NCBI GenBank assembly: GCA_963662155.1 | Contig: OY759272.1 | Location: 49,617,066 to 49,681,065 of the forward strand | Reading direction: 5' to 3' | Length of the DNA: 64,000 nt | DNA from: Lamellibrachia columna | Taxonomy: Eukaryota; Annelida; Polychaeta; Sabellida; Siboglinidae | Part shown: piece after piece, positions 23,401 through 35,400 of the stretch | Position numbering within the stretch: the stretch's first letter is position 1 | Layout: each line of letters begins with the position of its first letter | The notes under the pieces: generated by a model | Databases searched by the model: none | The model's input: only the letters and a program-made list of their open reading frames with translations | Told to the model about the DNA's origin: nothing | Program-made: the position numbers and the translations under genes

Positions 23401-26400
23401 GTGAGTGTAGTGTCCCCTATGTGAGTGTAGTGTCCCCTATGTGAGTGTAGTGTCCCCTAGGTGAGCGTAGTGTCCCCTAGGTGAGCATAGTGTCCCCTAG
23501 GTGAGTGTAATATCTCCCATGTGAGTGCAGTGTCTCCTAGGTGAGTGTAGTGTCCCCTAGGTGAGCGTAGTGTCCCCTAGGTGAGTGTAGTGTCCCCCAT
23601 GTGAGTGTAGTGTCCCCCATGTGAGTGTAGTGTCCCCTATGTGAGTGTAGTGTCCCCTAGGTGAGCGTATTGTCCCCTAGGTGAGTGTAGTGTCCCCCAT
23701 GTGAGTGTAGTGTCCCCCATGTGAGTGTAGTGTCCCCTATGTGAGTGTAGTGTCCCCTAGGTGAGCGTAGTGTCCCCTAGGTGAGCGTAGTGTCCCCTAG
23801 GTGAGTAATGTCTCCCATGTGAGTGTAGTGTCCCCTATGTGAGTGTAGTGTCCCCTAGGTGAGCGTAGTGTCCCCTAGGTGAGTGTAGTGTCCCCCATGT
23901 GAGTGTAGTGTCCCCTAGGTGAGCGTAGTGTCCCCTGGGTGAGCATAGTGTCCCCTATGTGAGTGTAGTGTCCCCCATGTGAGTGTAGTGTCCCCTATGT
24001 GAGTGTAGTGTCCCCTAGGTGAGCGTATTGTCCCCTAGGTGAGTGTAGTGTCCCCCATGTGAGTGTAGTGTCCCCTATGTGAGTGTAGTGTCCCCTAGGT
24101 GAGCGTAGTGTCTCCTAGGTGAGTGTAGTGTCCCCTAGGTGAGTGTAATGTCCCCCATGTGAGTGCAGTGACTCCTAGGTGAGTGTAGTGTCCCCTATGT
24201 GAGTAGTGTCCCCCATGTGAGTGTAGTGTCCCCCATGTGAGTGTAGTGTCCCCTAGGTGAGCGTATTGTCCCCTAGGTGAGTGTAGTGTCCCCCATGTGA
24301 GTGTAGTGTCCCCTATGTGAGTGTAGTGTCCCCTATGTGAGTGTAGTGTCCCCTAGGTGAGCGTAATGTCTCCTAGGTGAGTGTAGTGTCCCCTAGGTGA
24401 GTGTAGTGTCACCCATGTGAGTGCAATGTCCCCTAGGTGAGTGTAGTGTCATGGTTGAGTGTAATGTCCCCTAGGTGAGGAATGACGAATTGCTTACTGA
24501 TGTTGTAGGGGGCCTTCTGTGTCGAGCAATCATCCAAACACTGCCACTACACAATGTGCAGAATTTCATCTCATTGAGCTCTCCACAAGCGGGGCAATAT
24601 GGAGGTCAGTAATTGCCCAGGGATCTGGGTACAAAGATACATGTCCCAGTTGCCTGTAACATTATCAAATATATCATTTGTTATATTAATTCATTCTTTT
24701 AAAATGTTGCTGAAATAAAAAATGTAATATTTTCCCACATGTCTGTCACTCGATCAGAATACAAGAAATAAGAAGAATGTTTAGACAAATACTGCCGCAT
24801 GTGTCTGTGGACAAATACTGCCACGTGTCTGTGGACAAATACTACCACATGTGTCTGTTTACAAATACTGCCACATGTATCTGTGGACAAATACTGCCAC
24901 AAGTGTCTGTGGACATATATGGTTTGTTTTATTGCAACACTTACATAAATGTTAATAACTTTTAAATATTTCTACATAATAGTGAACAAAGTAGAGTTTG
25001 GTTGTTTTGCTAACATTTTTTGCTATGCCACAGTGACAAGACTGGACACGACTGGACACGACTACAAGTACTACTAGACTGCGAATGCTTTCTCTTTCTA
25101 GATATCAATCTAGTTCATTAAGCAGCCGAATCCATTTCAAACATTTTGAGGTGATTATATAATATATACAGATTGTAACAGGTATTAAAACAATGAAAGA
25201 AATACTCAGTTTGTTTCTCTCTTGCAGACCATCCATTGCTAGTTTAGTTTCATTGCATGACTCTGTTTCTGACACATTGCAGACACCGACTATCTTAGAT
25301 TCCTCTTCCCAAATTATGTGAAAGAAAATATATACAGGTAGGTGTCTTGTATTTATACTTGTGTAGAATTTACAATGTTTGAATATTTTATTGTACTATT
25401 TCAACTGCCTACAATTCACCTTCGAAGAAACAATTTTTTTTAGAAAGTGTTACTTAAAAGAATTTGCATGTTTCTAGAATGCTTTATATAACAATTAATC
25501 AGTAATTAATTTAATACAGTAAACATAGATCATTTGAGCGTATCTTGCATCAGTAACATTTTGTGCGTCTTTGCGTTTGTGTGCATGTAATCTATGTACA
25601 CACATGACATGAAATAAAAAATTCTTGTAGATTGTTTTACACGTGGAAAGGCCAGTTGGTGTCAATCGGGAATTACTGGAACGGTGGGTGTCTGTCTTTT
25701 TGTTCTCTCTTGTTCAACACACAGTACTAAAGGCCCATTAGTGTCTGTCAGGAACTACTGGAACGGTGGGTGTCTGTCCTCTTGTTCAATACACATTACT
25801 AAAGGCCCATTAGTGTCTGCAAGGAACTACTGGAACGGTGGGTGTCTGTCTTCTTGTTCTCTCTTGTTCAACACACATTACTAAAGACCCATTAGTGTCT
25901 GTCAGGAACTACTGGAACGGTGGGTGTCTGTCTTCTTGTTCTCTCTTGTTCAATACACATTACTAAAGGCCCATTAGTGTCTTTCAGGAACTACTGGAAT
26001 GGTGGGTGTCTGTCCTCTTGTTCAGTACACATTACTAAAGGCCCATTAGTGTCTGCAAGGAACTACTGGAACAGTGGGTGTCTGACTTCTTGTTATCTCT
26101 TGTTCAACACATATTACTAGAGGCCAGTTAGTCTCTGTCAGGAACTACTGGAATGGTGGGTGTCTGTCTTCTTGTTCTCTCTAGTTCAACACACATTACT
26201 AGAGGCCAGTTAGTCTCTGTCAGGAACTACTGGAATGGTGGGTGTCTGTCTTCTTGTTCTCTCTAGTTCAACACACATTACTAGAGGCCAGTTAGTCTCA
26301 TGATTTAAATCGCTCCAAAACAATCATTGATTTATGATTTTTTTTTTTTTACTTCCGGTTTTTTTAATCGCTGATTTATATGAATTTAACACAAATAATT

Positions 26401-29400
26401 GTTTACAAGCATCGAAGTCAACAAAGTTTTGTATGTTTTTAATACAAAACACAAAGTGTGCACACTTGTGTAGCTGTATTGTCACCAGATAGCCTGATTT
26501 ATGACATTGTGTATGTTTGAGCTATTCCCTTTCTGAATGCAGTGAAGCCACACAAACTTGTCTTCCAGAGGAAGTATCTTTTCAGCACAGAAGCCCTGAG
26601 TTAAAGTTCACTGATAGCTTATACTAGTTGTTACCAATTCAGTATGTTGACTCAGTTGTTTAATACTATACCAGTTTGTATTCTGGTTAGAGACCCTTAG
26701 AGTACACAGAGCTCTGGACAGGTGCTAATCCACCCTATAGGCAAACAATAATTACCACTGCTACAGCCACAGACACACAGCATGCTTTTCTTTCCAAGAC
26801 AGATTATGCAACTACAGGGGGTGAGGCCTTGTGGACATTGTCTAATGTCTTTATATAAGCAAAAAATCATGTACCCTCTGTTAAGACAATAACCCAAATC
26901 GATTTGAATATAACATGTTTAAAAGAGTTTACAAATTTAAACATCTATATAAATATCTATATACCAGATTTCAAATAAATCCGATTTAAATCCAAAAAAT
27001 CCGATTTTTAAAAATAAAAATCATGATTTTTTTCAACCCTGGTCAGGAACAACTGGAACGGTGGGTGTCTGTCTTCTTGTTCTCTCTTGTTCAACACACA
27101 GTACTAAAGGCCCATTAGTACTGCTGGAACGGTGGGTGTCTGTCTTCTTGTTCAATACACATTACTAAAGGCCAGTCAGTCTCTGTCAGGAACTACTGGA
27201 ACAGTGGGTGTCTGTCTTCTTGTTCTCTCTTGTTCAATACACATTACGAAAGGACAGTTAGTGTCTGTCAGGAACAACTGGAATGGTGAGTGTCTGTCTT
27301 CTTGTTCTCTGTTGTTCAATACACATTACTAAAAGACAGTTAGTGTCTGTCAGGAACTACTGGAACAGTGGATGTATGTCTTCTTGTTCTCTCTAGTTCA
27401 ACACACAGTACTAAAGGCCCATTAGTGTCTGTCAGGAACAACTGGAACAGTGGGTGTCTGTCTTCTTGTTCTCTCTTGTTCAACACACATTACTAGAGGC
27501 CTGTCAGGAACTACTGGAATGGTGGGTGTCTGTCTTCTTGTTCAATACACATTACTAAAGGCCAGTTAGTCTCTGTCAGGAACTACTGGAACAGTGGGTG
27601 TCTGTCTTCTTGTTCTCTCTTGTTCAATACACATTACGAAAGGACAGTTAGTGTCTGTCAGGAACAACTGGAATGGTGAGTGTCTGTCTTCTTGTTCTCT
27701 GTTGTTTAATACACATTACTAAAAGACAGTTAGTGTCTGTCAGGAACTACTGGAACAGTGGATGTATGTCTTCTTGTTCTCTCTAGTTCAACACACAGTA
27801 CTAAAGGCCCATTAGTGTCTGTCAGGAACAACTGGAACAGTGGGTGTCTGTCTTCTTGTTCTCTCTTGTTCAACACACATTACTAGAGGCCTGTCAGGAA
27901 CTACTGGAATGGTGGGTGTCTGTCTTCTTGTTCAATACACATTACTAAAGGCCAGTTAGTCTCTGTCAGGAACTACTGGAACAGTGGGTGTCTGTCTTCT
28001 TGTTCTCTCTTGTTCAACACACTAAAAGACAGTTAGTGTCATTCAGGAACTACTGGAACAGTGGGTGTCTGTCTTCTTGTTCTCTCTTGGTCAACACACA
28101 TTACTAAAGGACAGTTAGTTTCTGTCAGGAACTATTGGAACGGTGGGTGTCTGTCTTCTTGTTCTCTCTTGTTCAATACACATTACTAAAGGACAGTTAG
28201 TTTCTGTCAGGAACTACTGGAATGGTGGGTGTCTGTCTTCTTGTTCTCTCTTGTTTAATACACATTACTAAAAGACAGTTAGTTTCTGTCAGGAACTACT
28301 GGAACGGTGGATGTCTGTCTTCTTGTTCTCTCTTGTTCAATACACATTACTAAAGGACAGTTAGTTTCTGTCAGGAACTACTGGAATGGTGGGTGTCTGT
28401 CTTCTTGTTCTCTCTTGTTTAATACACATTACTAAAGGACAGTTAGTTTCTGTCAGGAACTACTGGAATGGTGGGTGTATGTCTTCTTGTTCTCTCTTGT
28501 TCAATACACATTACTAAAGGACAGTTAGTTTCTGTCAGGAACTACTGGAATGGTGGGTGTCTGTCTTCTTGTTCTCTCTTGTTTAATACACATTACTAAA
28601 AGACAGTTAGTTTCTGTCAGGAACTACTGGAACGGTGGATGTCTGTCTTCTTGTTCTCTCTTGTTCAATACACATTACTAAAGGACAGTTAGTTTCTGTC
28701 AGGAACTACTGGAATGGTGGGTGTCTGTCTTCTTGTTCTCTCTTGTTTAATACACATTACTAAAAGACAGTTAGTTTCTGTCAGGAACTACTGGAACGGT
28801 GGATGTCTGTCTTCTTGTTCTCTCTTGTTCAATACACATTACTAAAGGACAGTTAGTTTCTGTCAGGAACTACTGGAATGGTGGGTGTCTGTCTTCTTGT
28901 TCTCTCTTGTTTAATACACATTACTAAAAGACAGTTAGTTTCTGTCAGGAACTACTGGAACGGTGGATGTCTGTCTTCTTGTTCTCTCTTGTTTAATACA
29001 CATTACTAAAAGACAGTTAGTTTCTGTCAGGAACTACTGGAACGGTGGATGTCTGTCTTCTTGTTCTCTCTTGTTCAACACACATTACTAAAGGACAGTT
29101 AGTTTCTGTCAGGAACTACTGGAACGGTGGATGTCTGTCTTCTTGTTCTCTCTTGTTCAACACACAGTACTAAAGGCCCATTAGTGTCTGTCAGGAACTA
29201 CTGGAACGGTGGGTGTCTGTCTTCTTGTTCTCTCTTGTTCAATACACATTACTAAAGGACAGTTAGTTTCTGTCAGGAACTACTGGAATGGTGGGTGTCT
29301 GTCTTCTTGTTCTCCCTTGTTTAATACACATTACTAAAAGACAGTTAGTTTCTGTCAGGAACTACTGGAACGGTGGATGTCTGTCTTCTTGTTCTCTCTT

Positions 29401-32400
29401 GTTCAATACACATTACTAAAGGACAGTTAGTTTCTGTCAGGAACTACTGGAACGGTGGATGTCTGTCTTCTTGTTCTCTCTTGTTCAATACACATTACTA
29501 AAGGACAGTTAGTTTCTGTCAGGAACTACTGGAATGGTGGGTGTCTGTCTTCTTGTTCTCTCTTGTTTAATACACATTACTAAAGGACAGTTAGTTTCTG
29601 TCAGGAACTACTGGAATGGTGGGTGTCTGTCTTCTTGTTCTCTCTTGTTTAATACACATTACTAAAAGACAGTTAGTTTCTGTCAGGAACTACTGGAACG
29701 GTGGATGTCTGTCTTCTTGTTCTCTCTTGTTCAATACACATTACTAAAGGACAGTTAGTTTCTGTCAGGAACTACTGGAATGGTGGGTGTCTGTCTTCTT
29801 GTTCTCTCTTGTTTAATACACATTACTAAAAGACAGTTAGTTTCTGTCAGGAACTACTGGAACGGTGGATGTCTGTCTTCTTGTTCTCTCTTGTTCAATA
29901 CACATTACTAAAGGACAGTTAGTTTCTGTCAGGAACTACTGGAATGGTGGGTGTCTGTCTTCTTGTTCTCTCTTGTTTAATACACATTACTAAAAGACAG
30001 TTAGTTTCTGTCAGGAACTACTGGAACGGTGGATGTCTGTCTTCTTGTTCTCTCTTGTTTAATACACATTACTAAAAGACAGTTAGTTTCTGTCAGGAAC
30101 TACTGGAACGGTGGATGTCTGTCTTCTTGTTCTCTCTTGTTCAACACACATTACTAAAGGACAGTTAGTTTCTGTCAGGAACTACTGGAACGGTGGATGT
30201 CTGTCTTCTTGTTCTCTCTTGTTCAACACACAGTACTAAAGGCCCATTAGTGTCTGTCAGGAACTACTGGAACGGTGGGTGTCTGTCTTCTTGTTCTCTC
30301 TTGTTCAATACACATTACTAAAGGACAGTTAGTTTCTGTCAGGAACTACTGGAATGGTGGGTGTCTGTCTTCTTGTTCTCCCTTGTTTAATACACATTAC
30401 TAAAAGACAGTTAGTTTCTGTCAGGAACTACTGGAACGGTGGATGTCTGTCTTCTTGTTCTCTCTTGTTCAATACACATTACTAAAGGACAGTTAGTTTC
30501 TGTCAGGAACTACTGGAATGGTGGGTGTATGTCTTCTTGTTCTCTCTTGTTTAATACACATTACTAAAAGACAGTTAGTTTCTGTCAGGAACTACTGGAA
30601 CGGTGGATGTCTGTCTTCTTGTTCTCTCTTGTTCAATACACATTACTAAAGGACAGTTAGTTTCTGTCAGGAACTACTGGAATGGTGGGTGTCTGTCTTC
30701 TTGTTCTCTCTTGTTTAATACACATTACTAAAAGACAGTTAGTTTCTGTCAGGAACTACTGGAACGGTGGATGTCTGTCTTCTTGTTCTCTCTTGTTTAA
30801 TACACATTACTAAAAGACAGTTAGTTTCTGTCAGGAACTACTGGAACGGTGGATGTCTGTCTTCTTGTTCTCTCTTGTTCAATACACATTACTAAAGGAC
30901 AGTTAGTTTCTGTCAGGAACTACTGGAATGGTGGGTGTCTGTCTTCTTGTTCTCTCTTGTTTAATACACATTACTAAAACACAGTTAGTTTCTGTCAGGA
31001 ACTACTGGAACGGTGGATGTCTGTCTTCTTGTTCTCTCTTGTTCAATACACATTACTAAAGGACAGTTAGTTTCTGTCAGGAACTACTGGAATGGTGGGT
31101 GTCTGTCTTCTTGTTCTCTCTTGTTTAATACACATTACTAAAAGACAGTTAGTTTCTGTCAGGAACTACTGGAACGGTGGATGTCTGTCTTCTTGTTCTC
31201 TCTTGTTTAATACACATTACTAAAAGACAGTTAGTTTCTGTCAGGAACTACTGGAACGGTGGATGTCTGTCTTCTTGTTCTCTCTTGTTCAACACACATT
31301 ACTAAAGGACAGTTAGTTTCTGTCAGGAACTACTGGAACGGTGGATGTCTGTCTTCTTGTTCTCTCTTGTTCAACACACATTACTAAAGGCCCATTAGTG
31401 TCTGTCAGGAACTACTGGAACGGTGGGTGTCTGTCTTCTTGTTCTCTCTTGTTCAATACACATTACTAAAGGACAGTTAGTTTCTGTCAGGAACTACTGG
31501 AATGGTGGGTGTCTGTCTTCTTGTTCTCCCTTGTTTAATACACATTACTAAAAGACAGTTAGTTTCTGTCAGGAACTACTGGAACGGTGGATGTCTGTCT
31601 TCTTGTTCTCTCTTGTTCAATACACATTACTAAAGGACAGTTAGTTTCTGTCAGGAACTACTGGAACGGTGGATGTCTGTCTTCTTGTTCTCTCTTGTTC
31701 AATACACATTACTAAAAGACAGTTAGTTTCTGTCAGGAACTACTGGAACTGTGGATGTCTGTCTTCTTGTTCTCTCTTGTTTAATACACATTACTAAAAG
31801 ACAGTTAGTTTCTGTCAGGAACTACTGGAACGGTGGATGTCTGTCTTCTTGTTCTCTCTTGTTCAATTCACATTACTAAAAGACAGTTAGTTTCTGTCAG
31901 GAACTACTGGAACGGTGGATGTCTGTCTTCTTGTTCTCTCTTGGTCAACACACATTACTAAAGGACAGTTAGTTTCTGTCAGGAACTATTGGAACGGTGG
32001 GTGTCTGTCTTCTTGTTCTCTCTTGTTCAATACACATTACTAAAGGACAGTTAGTTTCTGTCAGGAACTACTGGAATGGTGGGTGTCTGTCTTCTTGTTC
32101 TCTCTTGTTTAATACACATTACTAAAAGACAGTTAGTTTCTGTCAGGAACTACTGGAACGGTGGATGTCTGTCTTCTTGTTCTCTCTTGTTCAATACACA
32201 TTACTAAAGGACAGTTAGTTTCTGTCAGGAACTACTGGAATGGTGGGTGTCTGTCTTCTTGTTCTCTCTTGTTTAATACACATTACTAAAAGACAGTTAG
32301 TTTCTGTCAGGAACTACTGGAACGGTGGATGTCTGTCTTCTTGTTCTCTCTTGTTTAATACACATTACTAAAAGACAGTTAGTTTCTGTCAGGAACTACT

Positions 32401-35400
32401 GGAACGGTGGATGTCTGTCTTCTTGTTCTCTCTTGTTCAACACACATTACTAAAGGACAGTTAGTTTCTGTCAGGAACTACTGGAACGGTGGATGTCTGT
32501 CTTCTTGTTCTCTCTTGTTCAACACACAGTACTAAAGGCCCATTAGTGTCTGTCAGGAACTACTGGAACGGTGGGTGTCTGTCTTCTTGTTCAATACACA
32601 TTACTAAAGGACAGTTAGTTTCTGTCAGGAACTACTGGAATGGTGGGTGTCTGTCTTCTTGTTCTCCCTTGTTTAATACACATTACTAAAAGACAGTTAG
32701 TTTCTGTCAGGAACTACTGGAACGGTGGATGTCTGTCTTCTTGTTCTCTCTTGTTCAATACACATTACTAAAGGACAGTTAGTTTCTGTCAGGAACTACT
32801 GGAATGGTGGGTGTATGTCTTCTTGTTCTCTCTTGTTTAATACACATTACTAAAAGACAGTTAGTTTCTGTCAGGAACTACTGGAACGGTGGATGTCTGT
32901 CTTCTTGTTCTCTCTTGTTCAATACACATTACTAAAGGACAGTTAGTTTCTGTCAGGAACTACTGGAATGGTGGGTGTCTGTCTTCTTGTTCTCTCTTGT
33001 TTAATACACATTACTAAAAGACAGTTAGTTTCTGTCAGGAACTACTGGAACGGTGGATGTCTGTCTTCTTGTTCTCTCTTGTTTAATACACATTACTAAA
33101 AGACAGTTAGTTTCTGTCAGGAACTACTGGAACGGTGGATGTCTGTCTTCTTGTTCTCTCTTGTTCAATACACATTACTAAAGGACAGTTAGTTTCTGTC
33201 AGGAACTACTGGAATGGTGGGTGTCTGTCTTCTTGTTCAATACACATTACTAAAGGCCAGTTAGTCTCTATCAGGAACTACTGGAACAGTGGGTGTCTGT
33301 CTTCTTGTTCTCTCTTGTTCAACACACTAAAAGACAGTTAGTGTCATTCAGGAACTACTGGAACAGTGGGTGTGTGTCTTCTTGTTCTCTCTTGTTCAAT
33401 ACACATTACTAAAAGACAGTTAGTCTCTGCCAGGAACTACTGGAACAGTGGATGTATGTCTTCTTGTTCTCTCTTGTTCAATACACATTACTAAAGGACA
33501 GTTAGTTTCTGTCAGGAACTACTGGAACGGTGGATGTCTGTCTTCTTGTTCTCTCTTGTTCAATACACATTACTAAAAGACAGTTAGTTTCTGTCAGGAA
33601 CTACTGGAACGGTGGATGTCTGTCTTCTTGTTCTCTCTTGTTCAATACACATTACTAAAGGACAGTTAGTTTCTGTCAGGAACTACTGGAATGGTGGGTG
33701 TCTGTCTTCTTGTTCTCTCTTGTTTAATACACATTACTAAAAGACAGTTAGTTTCTGTCAGGAACTACTGGAACGGTGGATGTCTGTCTTCTTGTTCTCT
33801 CTTGTTCAATTCACATTACTAAAAGACAGTTAGTTTCTGTCAGGAACTACTGGAACGGTGGATGTCTGTCTTCTTGTTCTCTCTTGGTCAACACACATTA
33901 CTAAAGGACAGTTAGTTTCTGTCAGGAACTACTGGAACGGTGGGTGTCTGTCTTCTTGTTCTCTCTTGTTCAATACACATTACTAAAGGACAGTTAGTTT
34001 CTGTCAGGAACTACTGGAATGGTGGGTGTCTGTCTTCTTGTTCTCTCTTGTTTAATACACATTACTAAAAGACAGTTAGTTTCTGTCAGGAACTACTGGA
34101 ACGGTGGATGTCTGTCTTCTTGTTCTCTCTTGTTCAATACACATTACTAAAGGACAGTTAGTTTCTGTCAGGAACTACTGGAATGGTGGGTGTCTGTCTT
34201 CTTGTTCTCTCTTGTTTAATACACATTACTAAAAGACAGTTAGTTTCTGTCAGGAACTACTGGAACGGTGGATGTCTGTCTTCTTGTTCTCTCTTGTTTA
34301 ATACACATTACTAAAAGACAGTTAGTTTCTGTCAGGAACTACTGGAACGGTGGATGTCTGTCTTCTTTTTCTCTCTTGTTCAATACACATTACTAAAGGA
34401 CAGTTAGTTTCTGTCAGGAACTACTGGAATGGTGGGTGTCTGTCTTCTTGTTCTCTCTTGTTTAATACACATTACTAAAACACAGTTAGTTTCTGTCAGG
34501 AACTACTGGAACGGTGGATGTCTGTCTTCTTGTTCTCTCTTGTTCAATACACATTACTAAAGGACAGTTAGTTTCTGTCAGGAACTACTGGAATGGTGGG
34601 TGTCTGTCTTCTTGTTCTCTCTTGTTTAATACACATTACTAAAAGACAGTTAGTTTCTGTCAGGAACTACTGGAACGGTGGATGTCTGTCTTCTTGTTCT
34701 CTCTTGTTTAATACACATTACTAAAAGACAGTTAGTTTCTGTCAGGAACTACTGGAACGGTGGATGTCTGTCTTCTTGTTCTCTCTTGTTCAACACACAT
34801 TACTAAAGGACAGTTAGTTTCTGTCAGGAACTACTGGAACGGTGGATGTCTGTCTTCTTGTTCTCTCTTGTTCAACACACATTACTAAAGGCCCATTAGT
34901 GTCTGTCAGGAACTACTGGAACGGTGGGTGTCTGTCTTCTTGTTCTCTCTTGTTCAATACACATTACTAAAGGACAGTTAGTTTCTGTCAGGAACTACTG
35001 GAATGGTGGGTGTCTGTCTTCTTGTTCTCCCTTGTTTAATACACATTACTAAAAGACAGTTAGTTTCTGTCAGGAACTACTGGAACGGTGGATGTCTGTC
35101 TTCTTGTTCTCTCTTGTTCAATACACATTACTAAAGGACAGTTAGTTTCTGTCAGGAACTACTGGAACGGTGGATGTCTGTCTTCTTGTTCTCTCTTGTT
35201 CAATACACATTACTAAAAGACAGTTAGTTTCTGTCAGGAACTACTGGAACTGTGGATGTCTGTCTTCTTGTTCTCTCTTGTTTAATACACATTACTAAAA
35301 GACAGTTAGTTTCTGTCAGGAACTACTGGAACGGTGGATGTCTGTCTTCTTGTTCTCTCTTGTTCAATACACATTACTAAAGGACAGTTAGTTTCTGTCA

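Noticed and set aside
22361..24479. CRISPR-like regular array
   Set aside because: Units are directly contiguous 20-mers with no unique spacers, in an intron of an animal gene.
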